A stretch of 8,103 bases of DNA, from the NCBI GenBank assembly GCA_024762915.1, contig JANTGL010000115.1, forward strand, positions 1 to 8,103. Reading direction: 5' to 3'. The DNA comes from Bacteroidales bacterium (GTDB lineage: Bacteria; Bacteroidota; Bacteroidia; Bacteroidales; JAADGE01). Under the pieces are notes generated by a model. That model saw only the letters and a program-made list of their open reading frames with translations, did no database searches and was not told the DNA's origin. Position numbers and translations under genes: made by a program. Below, piece after piece: positions 1-6,446 of this stretch (position 1 is the first letter of the stretch; the number at the start of each line of letters is the position of its first letter).

Positions 1-420
1 GGAATTTCAAGTATCGGAAACTTGCTTTCTGCAATTAAAACGGCAAAATATTTTGAAATGACTTCCGATGATGTTATCGTAACCGTTGCCACCGACAGTT
101 CGGATATGTATAAATCACGAATTCTGGAATTGGAAGACGAGAGAGGAAAATATAATGAATTGCAGGCAGCCAAAGATTTTGAAAAATGTATTTTCGGACA
201 ACAAACCGATAATATGCGCGAACTAAATTATCAAGACAGAAAAGCCGTTCATAACTTGAAATATTATACTTGGGTTGAGCAACAAGCCAAAGATTCGGAA
301 GATTTGCAACAACTTTGGTATGATCGTGAAATTTGGAATAAATTATTTAATCAAGTCAACGGTTGGGATGAATTGATTAATGAATTTAATGAGCGAACAG
401 GTGTTTTGAAAAATTTATAA
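1..420 (+). CDS. Fold-type II PLP-dependent enzyme, cysteine synthase-like (3' end only)
   Basis: The frame is open from the first base of the window to a TAA at 418-420, so this is the last 139 residues of a gene that begins upstream. A TTG at 22 is only an internal codon. The visible part opens with GISSIGN followed by LLSAIKTAKYFEM; this fits the GISSGA-type segment near the C-terminus of cysteine synthase-family enzymes. It continues with a DDVIVTVATD strand and a long polar helical tail containing DRKAVHNLKYYTWVEQQ and ending FNERTGVLKN. From memory, this tail is typical of a roughly 450-residue family annotated as PLP-dependent cysteine synthase family or PLP protein beta subunit, not of classical CysK (about 310 residues). 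The PLP lysine and phosphate loop lie outside the window, so the reaction cannot be assigned. A terminator at 630-662 lies about 210 nt downstream, beyond an inverted-repeat element. Confidence 0.72.
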   Translation, partial: GISSIGNLLSAIKTAKYFEMTSDDVIVTVATDSSDMYKSRILELEDERGKYNELQAAKDFEKCIFGQQTDNMRELNYQDRKAVHNLKYYTWVEQQAKDSEDLQQLWYDREIWNKLFNQVNGWDELINEFNERTGVLKNL

Positions 421-459
421 AATAATTTAAACTATGTTATTTTGAGTGCAGTTGCGGAT

Positions 460-600
460 GTTTAAAAAGTCTGATTAGTCATGCTGAACTTGTTTCAGCA
501 TCTTTATAAATCACTGAAATTTTGTTTATTTAGATTCTGAACCCGTAGGCTCAACGCTGTTAAACAAGTTCAGAATGACATTTTTGCTGACTTTTTAAAC
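460..600. repeat. 141-bp REP/MITE-like element with two-part terminal inverted repeats
   Basis: The outer ends are a perfect 12-bp inverted repeat, GTTTAAAAAGTC at 460-471 and its complement at 589-600. Inside these lies a second inverted pair: GTCATGCTGAACTTGTTT at 478-495 matches the complement of 562-579 at 17 of 18 positions. The two arms also fold locally. ATGCTGAA (481-488) pairs with TTCAGCAT (494-501) around CTTGT, and ATTCTGAAC (534-542) pairs with GTTCAGAAT (568-576). The core GTCATnCTGAACTTGTTTCAG resembles a sequence I remember as widely repeated in intergenic regions of Bacteroidota genomes. There is no coding capacity and no obvious flanking target duplication. I infer a non-autonomous REP/BIME-type or MITE-type element; only one copy is visible here. 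Confidence 0.7.
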
Positions 601-629
601 AAAATCAACTTATGTTTATGATATATACC

Positions 630-662
630 GCCCGTATTTTTGATAGTACGGGCATTTTTTTT
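630..662 (+). terminator. Intrinsic terminator for the upstream PLP gene
   Basis: GCCCGTA (630-636) pairs perfectly with TACGGGC (647-653) around a 10-nt loop, followed by one A and a run of eight T (655-662). The T-run is only on the plus-strand side, so it serves the gene ending at 420 rather than the minus-strand gene ending at 676. Confidence 0.85.
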
Positions 663-675
663 ATTTATGATATTA

Positions 676-1041
676 TTATTTAATTTTTACTCGAATTGTT
701 TGCAGTTTTCTGATACTTCCGTCTTCTAATTTTACTTTGATATTTTCGAAATAGATACATTGCTTCCTTATCATTTTTTTTATAAGCTCCCTTACTTCTC
801 CGGTAAACTTAGCAGTTCCTTTTACTTCTATCGAGAAATCGCCTTCTCTTATAAATGCAGAAACCGTATAAGTGATAATTTGAATATTTGTTTCAAAATT
901 AAAATTTTCAAAATAGATAGTTATTTCTCCTTTATCTAAAAGCTCTTGCTTTGTCATTGTCATTGTTATAATTTCTTGCGAAAAGGAAAAATGTAAATTT
1001 AAACAAAATAAAAAAAATAATATTAAAATTGATTTATTCAT
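676..1041 (-). CDS. Small exported protein resembling the C-terminal domain of GldM
   Basis: A protein of 121 residues. Residues 1-21 form a signal peptide: MNKS, then a hydrophobic stretch ILILFFLFCLNLHFSF, then SQ, a common cleavage context in Bacteroidota. The remaining 100 residues look like one beta-rich domain: TKQELLDKGEITIYFENFNFE, a TYTVSAFI strand, FTGEVRELIKKMIRKQCIYFENIKV, and DGSIRKLQTIRVKI at the end. This pattern (ENFxF, a helix before KxxxIYFExIK, then DGxxRKL) recalls the fourth, C-terminal domain of GldM/PorM, the periplasmic part of the type IX secretion motor. Full GldM is about 500 residues with a membrane helix, so this is a stand-alone domain, not GldM. It starts 38 nt after ogt on the same strand with no -7 box visible in the gap, so the two are probably co-transcribed. 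Function unknown; the domain match is from memory. Confidence 0.62.
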   Translation of the reverse strand: MNKSILILFFLFCLNLHFSFSQEIITMTMTKQELLDKGEITIYFENFNFETNIQIITYTVSAFIREGDFSIEVKGTAKFTGEVRELIKKMIRKQCIYFENIKVKLEDGSIRKLQTIRVKIK

Positions 1042-1061
1042 TGTATTTGATTTAGAGTAAT

Positions 1062-1080
1062 ATATAAAGACTCTTTATAT
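1062..1080. repeat. 19-bp perfect palindrome in the ogt / GldM_C-like gap
   Basis: ATATAAAGA and TCTTTATAT are exact inverted copies around a single C. The site fills half of the 38-nt gap and touches the ogt stop codon. It could be an operator or a weak processing hairpin; no U-run follows it on the minus strand. Its half-site ATAAAG recurs in the palindrome at 1748-1761. Confidence 0.4.
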
Positions 1081-1610
1081 TAAAACAATTCAAATTGCCC
1101 GTTATCTCGGTATCCTTCCAAGTTTAATAATTTCTTTTTAGTTTCAAGACCGCCTGCATAGCCGGTTAATTCTCCGTGGCTTCCGATAACTCTGTGACAA
1201 GGAACGATAATTGATATGGCATTGGCACCGTTAGCCGAAGCCACGGCACGGACAGCTTTTTCATTATTCAGTTTGTGTGAAAGTTCCGAATAGCTTATTG
1301 CTTTTCCATAAGGGATTTTTAATAATTCATTCCAAACTTTCTTTTGAAAATCCGTTCCCGTAAATAACAAAGGAATACTGAATTCTTTTCTTTTTCCGGA
1401 GAAATATTCATTTAATTGTTTGACGGTTTTCAAAATAACATCTGTATCTTCTTCAACATATTCACCGTTTAATTCCGTTTTAATACGCTTATCGATAATC
1501 TCTCTTTTTTTACGGTATCGCCAATCTGCCAGGCAAAGTTTATCATGAACAGAGCCGAGAATTAATTCCCCGTATGGTGTTTTAAAATATTGAATGTTTA
1601 TTTGATGCAT
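1080..1610 (-). CDS. ogt: Methylated-DNA--protein-cysteine S-methyltransferase (Ogt/MGMT type)
   Basis: Suicide DNA-repair protein that moves the methyl group from O6-methylguanine (and O4-methylthymine) to its own cysteine. It has 176 residues, close to E. coli Ogt. The N-terminal region (about 1-80) is the variable alpha/beta domain. The C-terminal domain contains TDFQKKVWNELLKIPYGKAISYSELS (86-111), the arginine-finger helix VRAVASANGAN (120-130) and the active site IIVPCHRVIG (134-143), with acceptor Cys138 and His139. It ends with the GxLTGYAGGLETKKKLLNLE segment (145-165). The residue after Asn130 is Ala where many homologues have Pro; I recall NA as common in this phylum. The intact cysteine rules out an alkyltransferase-like (ATL) protein. 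The ATG start gives a full N-terminal domain; the bases before it are purely A/T. The gene is divergent from the hydroxyproline genes and probably functionally unrelated to them. Confidence 0.95.
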   Translation of the reverse strand: MHQINIQYFKTPYGELILGSVHDKLCLADWRYRKKREIIDKRIKTELNGEYVEEDTDVILKTVKQLNEYFSGKRKEFSIPLLFTGTDFQKKVWNELLKIPYGKAISYSELSHKLNNEKAVRAVASANGANAISIIVPCHRVIGSHGELTGYAGGLETKKKLLNLEGYRDNGQFELF

Positions 1611-1639
1611 TTTTATAAATATTATATTTTACAATAAAA

Positions 1640-1647
1640 CAAATTTA
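1640..1647 (-). promoter_or_regulatory. Candidate -7 box for ogt
   Basis: Read on the minus strand the sequence is TAAATTTG, an exact match to the Bacteroidota -7 consensus TAnnTTTG. It sits 29 nt upstream of the ogt ATG, giving a leader of roughly 20 nt. I see no good TTG box at the expected -33 distance, and chance matches are common in DNA this AT-rich. Confidence 0.4.
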
Positions 1648-1658
1648 ACTAAAAACTA

Positions 1659-1689
1659 TTGGTTTTAAAATTATATTACCTTAAATTTG
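1659..1689 (+). promoter_or_regulatory. Candidate promoter for the activase-HypD operon
   Basis: TTG at 1659-1661, 20 nt, then TAAATTTG at 1682-1689, which matches the Bacteroidota -33 / -7 arrangement. Transcription would start near 1695 and leave a leader of about 155 nt before the GTG start at 1850. I found no better TAnnTTTG match between 1690 and 1850. The -7 box lies 34 bp from the ogt candidate on the other strand, so the two promoters would be back to back. Confidence 0.5.
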
Positions 1690-1747
1690 CAGCAGATAAT
1701 AAATATGGAATTCTTGTTTTTACATATCAATCTTTGTTCATACACAT

Positions 1748-1761
1748 ATAAAGGCCTTTAT
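1748..1761. promoter_or_regulatory. 14-bp perfect palindrome in the leader of the activase gene
   Basis: ATAAAGGCCTTTAT reads the same on both strands. It lies about 50 nt downstream of the inferred transcription start and 88 nt before the activase start codon. It could be a repressor site or part of an RNA structure. The half-site ATAAAG is shared with 1062-1080, with a spacing of 2 bases here and 3 there. No known regulator is assigned. Confidence 0.35.
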
Positions 1762-1849
1762 GAGTGTTTGATGTTCTATAAAAGATTTTAAACTTTTCAT
1801 TTATTCTGATACATTTTTCAATCAAATTTATTAGTTCAAATTTTTTAAT

Positions 1850-2647
1850 GTGGAAGGTATTGTTTTTGATATCAAACGATTTGCCGTACATGACGGTCCG
1901 GGAATTCGCACTACGATCTTTCTTAAAGGATGTCCTTTAAATTGTAGCTGGTGTCATAATCCGGAAAGTAAAGATTGTAGGATTACGGAAGTTTCTAAAC
2001 ACTATAAAGTTGGTGATGTTGAAACGATAAAATCGGTCCGAATCGGAATAAAATATCAAGTTAAAAAATTGATTGATGAAATTACGAAAGATATTATGCT
2101 TATGGAAGAGTCGGGTGGCGGGCTGACATTTTCCGGAGGTGAACCATTGATGCAATTTGATTTCCTGAAAGAAATTTTAATGCAAATGAAAGAGACAGGA
2201 ATACATACTGCGGTTGATACAAGCGGGTATGTATCAGAAAATAGAATAAATGAAATTATTCCTTATACTGATTTGTTTTTGTATGATTTGAAACATTATG
2301 ATAATGATAAACATATTGAAAATACCGGTGTCCCTTTATTGCCTATTCTAAAAAATTTAGATATTATATTAAAAATGAATAAACATGTTTGGATCAGAAT
2401 ACCGGTTATCCCCGGAATTAATGATTCAGATGAAGATATATCAGGGTTTCTTAAAATATTAGAAAAATTATCTGAAAAACCGGAACAAATTAATTTATTA
2501 CCGTATCATAATATTGCCGAAAATAAATTTAAACGTTTAAAAATTAATAATAAAATGAAAAACATCCCCGGTACGGATAAAAAAAACTTAATTCCGTTTA
2601 AGACAAAGCTTGAACAATCAGGTTTTAAAGTTAAAATCGGAGGATAA
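1850..2647 (+). CDS. hypE: Radical-SAM glycyl radical enzyme activase, probably HypE type
   Basis: Uses a [4Fe-4S] cluster and S-adenosylmethionine to abstract hydrogen from the active glycine of its partner, here almost certainly the HypD-like enzyme encoded 14 nt downstream. It has 265 residues. The N-terminus IVFDIKRFAVHDGPGIRTT is the family signature. CPLNCSWC gives the CX3CX2C cluster ligands Cys28, Cys32 and Cys35. SGGGLTFSGGEP (88-99) carries the SAM-binding GGEP; YDLKH (145-149) and INLLPYHN (214-221) are further conserved activase segments. The start is GTG: an in-frame TAG at 1832-1834 blocks any upstream start, and the overlapping ATG at 1848 is in another frame. The segment between Cys35 and SGGG is about 53 residues with a single cysteine (Cys43), so the two-cluster ferredoxin-like insert usual in non-PFL activases is missing. 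E. coli PflA also lacks it but is about 20 residues shorter there. Partner assignment rests on adjacency. Confidence 0.9.
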   Translation: MEGIVFDIKRFAVHDGPGIRTTIFLKGCPLNCSWCHNPESKDCRITEVSKHYKVGDVETIKSVRIGIKYQVKKLIDEITKDIMLMEESGGGLTFSGGEPLMQFDFLKEILMQMKETGIHTAVDTSGYVSENRINEIIPYTDLFLYDLKHYDNDKHIENTGVPLLPILKNLDIILKMNKHVWIRIPVIPGINDSDEDISGFLKILEKLSEKPEQINLLPYHNIAENKFKRLKINNKMKNIPGTDKKNLIPFKTKLEQSGFKVKIGG

Positions 2648-2661
2648 AAAAAATATATAAA

Positions 2662-5022
2662 ATGAACAACAGAATTAATAAATTAAGAAAAGAAAGTTTA
2701 AATGCAGTTAACCGAATTTCATCTGAACGTGCATTGTTGGTTACTGAATTTTATAAAAGTAATAAATTCCGGCAACTTTCTGTACCTATGCAACGAGCAA
2801 GGGCTTTTGAACATATATTAAAACATAAATACATCTGTATTAATGAAGGAGAATTAATTGTTGGTGAGCGTGGTCCGACTCCGAAAGCAACGCCTACATA
2901 TCCCGAAATAAATATACATTCACTGAAAGACCTTGAAATACTGAATTCACGTAAGAAAGTTTCTTTTAAAGTTGATGATAAAACTTTTAAGGATTTTGAA
3001 GATGTAATAATTCCTTTTTGGAAAGGAAAATCAAATCGTGAAAAAGTGATGAGTAATATGTCGGAAGATTGGGCAAATGCCTATAATGCAGGTGTTTTTA
3101 CAGAGTTTCAAGAGCAAAGAGCTCCCGGGCATACCGTTGCCGGTAATAAGATTTATAAGAAAGGAATGCTTGATTTTATTAAAGAGATTAATGAAAATAT
3201 TAATAATTTAGATTTTATAAATGATAAACAAGCTTTTGATAAAAGAGAGCAATTATCTGCTATGAAAGTTTCTGCACAAGCTTTAATTATGTGGGCAGAA
3301 AGACATGCTGATAAACTGGATAATTTAGCGAAAGAAGAAAATGACAAATTAAGAAAATCCGAGATTGAAAATCTTGCAAAAATTTGCAGAAAAATACCTG
3401 CATATGCACCTGAAACATTTCATGAAGCTTTACAACATTATTGGTTTATTCATTTAGGAGTAGTAACAGAACTAAATCCTTGGGACTCATTTAATCCCGG
3501 TCGTTTAGATCAGCATTTATATCCTTTTTACAAAACAGAAACAGAAAACGGAAGTTTAACAAAAGAGGCAGCCGTTGAACTTTTGCAATCGTTTTGGATT
3601 AAATTTAATAATCATCCGGCACCGCCCAAGGTAGGTGTAACGGCTTTGGAAAGTAATACTTATACAGATTTCAGCTTAATAAATGTAGGCGGTGTAAAAG
3701 AAGACGGGTCAGATGCATCAAATGAGATGACATATGTTATTTTAGATGTTATTGAAGAAATGCGCCTTTTGCAACCAAGTTCTATGGTGCAATTATCAAA
3801 AAAAAATCCGAACAGACTAATTGACAGGGCTGTAAAAATTGTAAAAACAGGATACGGACAGCCGTCAATTTTTAATACAGATGCAATTATTCAAGAAATG
3901 TTATTTCAAGGGAAAGATATTATTGATGCACGCAACGGTGGTGCAAGCGGTTGTATTGAGACAGGAGCATTCGGAAAAGAAGCATATTTCTTAACCGGTT
4001 ACTTCAATTTTTCAAAAATATTGGAGTTGACATTAAATAACGGTTTTGATCACAGAACAAACAAACAAGTAGGATTAAAAACAGGAGATGTAAATAAGTT
4101 TAATTCCTATGATGAAATTTTAGCAGCATATAAAAAGCAAATAGGATATTTTGTTGATATTAAGATAAAAGGAAACAACATTATTGAACGAATATTTTCA
4201 AATAATTTACCTGTTCCTTTTCTCTCGTTAATAATTGATGATTGTATTACGAAAGGGAAAGATTATAATTCCGGCGGTGCAAAATATAATACTTCGTATA
4301 TCCAAGGAGTGGGAACGGGAACTGTAACGGACGGCTTATCTGCAATAAAATATCATGTTTTTGAAGAAAATAATTTCAGTATGAAAGAATTACTTAATGC
4401 ATTGAGTAATGATTTTAAGGGATATGATGATATCCATTTTAAATTAATTTATGAATCTCCGAAATACGGAAATGATGATGACAGAGCTGATGCTGTTTTA
4501 AATGATATTTTTCAGGTATTTTATAATGCTGTTAACGGAAAACCGAATACACGAGGAGGTGTGCATCGAATAAATTTTTTACCGACAACTTCTCATATTT
4601 ATTTTGGTATGGTATGCGGTGCTTTGCCTGACGGAAAAAAAGCGGGAAAACCTGTTTCGGAAGGAATTTCTCCTGTTCAAGGGGCTGATAAAAACGGTCC
4701 TTCTGCCGTAATTCGATCAGCATCAAAAATTGATCATTTAAGGACGGGAGGTACATTGCTGAATCAAAAATTTACTCCCGACTTTTTTGATGATGATGAA
4801 TCTATTAAAAAAGTATCATCATTAGTCAGAACATATTTCAGAGCTGACGGGCATCATATTCAGTTTAATGTTGTGAGTGCGGATACTTTGCGAAAAGCAA
4901 AAAAGAATCCGGAACAATATCGTGATTTAATAGTAAGAGTTGCAGGATACAGTGATTATTTTAATGATTTGAGTGAAGAATTGCAAGATGAAATTATCGG
5001 ACGAACGGAGCAATTCAAGTAG
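2662..5022 (+). CDS. hypD: Glycyl radical enzyme, trans-4-hydroxy-L-proline dehydratase (HypD family)
   Basis: Radical dehydratase expected to turn trans-4-hydroxy-L-proline into (S)-1-pyrroline-5-carboxylate and water in the anaerobic cytoplasm. It has 786 residues, against about 789 for Clostridioides difficile HypD, and as I recall that protein it aligns end to end with a constant offset of 3. Cys431 (SGCIETG) is the thiyl radical residue and Glu433 the general base. Gly762 in VRVAGYSDYF is the radical glycine. Other recalled HypD substrate-pocket positions are also kept: Phe149, His157 (APGHT), Asp275 (PWDSF), Ser331, Asp336 and Phe337 (TYTDF), Tyr447 and Thr642 (LPTTSHIYFG). The C-terminus LQDEIIGRTEQ is also HypD-like. 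This set argues against pyruvate formate-lyase, choline lyase, glycerol or propanediol dehydratase. The name is unrelated to the hydrogenase-maturation HypD. The gene follows its activase by 14 nt. No proC reductase lies beside it, unlike the cluster described in clostridia. Confidence 0.9.
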   Translation: MNNRINKLRKESLNAVNRISSERALLVTEFYKSNKFRQLSVPMQRARAFEHILKHKYICINEGELIVGERGPTPKATPTYPEINIHSLKDLEILNSRKKVSFKVDDKTFKDFEDVIIPFWKGKSNREKVMSNMSEDWANAYNAGVFTEFQEQRAPGHTVAGNKIYKKGMLDFIKEINENINNLDFINDKQAFDKREQLSAMKVSAQALIMWAERHADKLDNLAKEENDKLRKSEIENLAKICRKIPAYAPETFHEALQHYWFIHLGVVTELNPWDSFNPGRLDQHLYPFYKTETENGSLTKEAAVELLQSFWIKFNNHPAPPKVGVTALESNTYTDFSLINVGGVKEDGSDASNEMTYVILDVIEEMRLLQPSSMVQLSKKNPNRLIDRAVKIVKTGYGQPSIFNTDAIIQEMLFQGKDIIDARNGGASGCIETGAFGKEAYFLTGYFNFSKILELTLNNGFDHRTNKQVGLKTGDVNKFNSYDEILAAYKKQIGYFVDIKIKGNNIIERIFSNNLPVPFLSLIIDDCITKGKDYNSGGAKYNTSYIQGVGTGTVTDGLSAIKYHVFEENNFSMKELLNALSNDFKGYDDIHFKLIYESPKYGNDDDRADAVLNDIFQVFYNAVNGKPNTRGGVHRINFLPTTSHIYFGMVCGALPDGKKAGKPVSEGISPVQGADKNGPSAVIRSASKIDHLRTGGTLLNQKFTPDFFDDDESIKKVSSLVRTYFRADGHHIQFNVVSADTLRKAKKNPEQYRDLIVRVAGYSDYFNDLSEELQDEIIGRTEQFK

Positions 5023-5033
5023 CAACTGTTGCT
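5021..5033. repeat. 13-bp dyad just after hypD
   Basis: AGCAAC and GTTGCT are exact inverted copies around one T. The dyad overlaps the hypD stop codon and the candidate -33 TTG of the peptidase promoter. A T-run begins at 5046, 12 nt after the stem, which is too far for a convincing terminator. It may be an operator or have no function. Confidence 0.3.
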
Positions 5034-5061
5034 GACAGATATTACTTTTTTTGTATTTTTG
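5029..5061 (+). promoter_or_regulatory. Candidate promoter for the S37 peptidase gene
   Basis: TATTTTTG at 5054-5061 matches TAnnTTTG, and TTG at 5029-5031 lies 22 nt upstream, slightly wider than the 20 nt at the other two plus-strand sites. Transcription from it would start about 14 nt before the ATG at 5082. The peptidase can therefore be expressed apart from hypD as well as by readthrough. Confidence 0.5.
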
Positions 5062-5081
5062 TAAATTAATAATACAAATCT

Positions 5082-6407
5082 ATGCAACATAAATTTCTGA
5101 TTAGAACTTGTTTAATCTTAACTGTTTTCTTGTTATCACATATAGGTTTTGGGCAAAATGACGCTGTAAAACTTAATAAGACTATACTATATAAACAGTT
5201 AGAAGAAATTCCCGGTATCGACAGCATAATCAAATTGCCGGTATCAAATCAATTCTTGGAAAAATATGAAATATATTACAAACAACTTATAGATGCAAAT
5301 GATTCAACTGCCGGTTTTTTTAATCAAAGAATATTTTTATCTCATAAAGATTATACCAAACCAATGGTTTTTGTTACAGAAGGTTATACTGCAAATTATG
5401 CGCAATACGAAGATTATTCAAATGAACTGACAACAATAATAAACGGAAATCAAATTGTTGCAGAACACAGATATTTCGGAAAATCAAAACCTGACAGTTT
5501 AGATTGGAAATATCTGACAGTTGAAAATGCTGCACATGATCACCATGAATTAATATCAGTTTTTAAACGTATTTATACAGGAAAATGGATAACAACAGGA
5601 ATTTCAAAAGGCGGTCAAACAGCATTAATTTATATGAGTTTGTATCCCGATGATGTTGATTTTTCGGTTCCGTATGTTGCACCCTTGAATTTTGGAATTG
5701 AAGACGGCAGGCACGAACCTTTCATTAATAAAATTTCTAATAAAAAAGACAGAAAAAAAGTTGAAGATTTTCAATTATTAATATTGAAAAGGCGTGACTC
5801 TATATTTCCTTTATTTGAAGATTTTTGTAAAAAGAATAAATATACTTTCAGATTGCCTCTTCAAGAAATTTATGATTATTGTGTACTGGAATATTCTTTT
5901 TCATTTTGGCAATGGGGTCACAGAATTTTATCAATACCGGATGAAGATGCAGCTTTGGATAAAATATTCAATCATTTTATGTTAGTTTCTTCACCTTCTT
6001 ATTTTGCTGTTGAAGAAATAGAACCTACAAAAGCTTTTTTTGTTCAGGCATATAAGCAAATGGGATATTACGGATATGATACAAAGCCGTTTAAAGGGCT
6101 TTTGAAAATAAAAAATGCAGAAAATTATTTGCAAAAAATCTTTTTACCGGAAGATGCAAAAGATATTGAATATGATAAAGAATCAATGTTGAAAGTCCAA
6201 AATTATTTAGATAATAATGATCCGAAAATGATTTTTTTATACGGTGAATTTGATCCGTGGTCGGCAACAGCAGTTGAATTCGGTAAAAAAGAAAATATGA
6301 TTAAAATTGTAAAGAAAGGTGGCAGTCATGCCACAAGGATTAATAATTTACCCGAAGATCAAAAAAATAAAGTTTTGAATACGATTGATAATTGGTTGAA
6401 AGAATAA
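5082..6407 (+). CDS. Exported serine peptidase, S37 (PS-10) family
   Basis: A protein of 441 residues. The first 24 form a signal peptide (basic MQHKFLIR, hydrophobic LILTVFLL, then IGFG before Gln25), so it acts in the periplasm or outside the cell. The rest is an alpha/beta-hydrolase peptidase: VFVTEGYTANY (97-106), the strand and loop VAEHRYFGKSKP (126-137), the nucleophile elbow TGISKGGQT with Ser175, and PYVAPLNFGIEDGRHEPFI (197-215), which is characteristic of S37. Asp391 (YGEFDPWS) and His416 (GGSHATR) complete the likely triad. S28 prolyl carboxypeptidases share the EHRY feature, but GxSKGG and EDGRHEPF favour S37. Some Streptomyces relatives are, as I recall, aminopeptidases releasing tri- or tetrapeptides after proline; the specificity here is not proven. 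The gene lies 59 nt after hypD on the same strand with its own candidate promoter. A role in feeding proline- or hydroxyproline-rich peptides to HypD is inference. Confidence 0.85.
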   Translation: MQHKFLIRTCLILTVFLLSHIGFGQNDAVKLNKTILYKQLEEIPGIDSIIKLPVSNQFLEKYEIYYKQLIDANDSTAGFFNQRIFLSHKDYTKPMVFVTEGYTANYAQYEDYSNELTTIINGNQIVAEHRYFGKSKPDSLDWKYLTVENAAHDHHELISVFKRIYTGKWITTGISKGGQTALIYMSLYPDDVDFSVPYVAPLNFGIEDGRHEPFINKISNKKDRKKVEDFQLLILKRRDSIFPLFEDFCKKNKYTFRLPLQEIYDYCVLEYSFSFWQWGHRILSIPDEDAALDKIFNHFMLVSSPSYFAVEEIEPTKAFFVQAYKQMGYYGYDTKPFKGLLKIKNAENYLQKIFLPEDAKDIEYDKESMLKVQNYLDNNDPKMIFLYGEFDPWSATAVEFGKKENMIKIVKKGGSHATRINNLPEDQKNKVLNTIDNWLKE

Positions 6408-6426
6408 ATATTCATTGTTACTTTTG
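6396..6426 (+). promoter_or_regulatory. Candidate promoter for the threonine-synthase-like gene
   Basis: TTG at 6396-6398, 20 nt, then TACTTTTG at 6419-6426, an exact TAnnTTTG match. The -33 box lies inside the last codons of the peptidase gene. The predicted transcript starts near 6433, about 14 nt before the ATG at 6447; a start at the TTG at 6438 would leave almost no leader. Confidence 0.55.
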
Positions 6427-6446
6427 TATTCTAAAAATTGATAAAT

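Noticed and set aside
1705..1791. A 28-codon open frame starting at ATG 1705 just after the activase promoter, as a possible leader peptide.
   Set aside because: It has no proline codons or stacked regulatory codons, no ribosome site, and a composition expected of random AT-rich DNA.
1848..1940. ATG at 1848-1850, one frame off from the activase start.
   Set aside because: It opens a short frame that ends by about 1940 and does not give the family N-terminus; the GTG at 1850 does.
1937..2155. Minus-strand open frame of 72 codons inside the activase gene.
   Set aside because: It lies wholly over a well-supported gene on the other strand and has no recognisable motif.
3153..3347. Minus-strand open frame of 64 codons inside hypD.
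   Set aside because: It is antisense to conserved HypD coding sequence, and its Ser/Leu/Ile-rich composition is typical of an antisense shadow.
4532..4756. Minus-strand open frame of 74 codons inside hypD.
   Set aside because: It overlaps the conserved C-terminal part of hypD and has no promoter or motif.
5021..5052. Hairpin after hypD plus a T-run, as an intrinsic terminator.
   Set aside because: The stem is short, and the T-run starts 12 nt after it and overlaps the spacer of the next promoter, so termination here is not convincing.
5794..5985. Plus-strand open frame of 63 codons in another frame of the peptidase gene.
   Set aside because: It is embedded in the S37 coding region with no start context and shows no family features.
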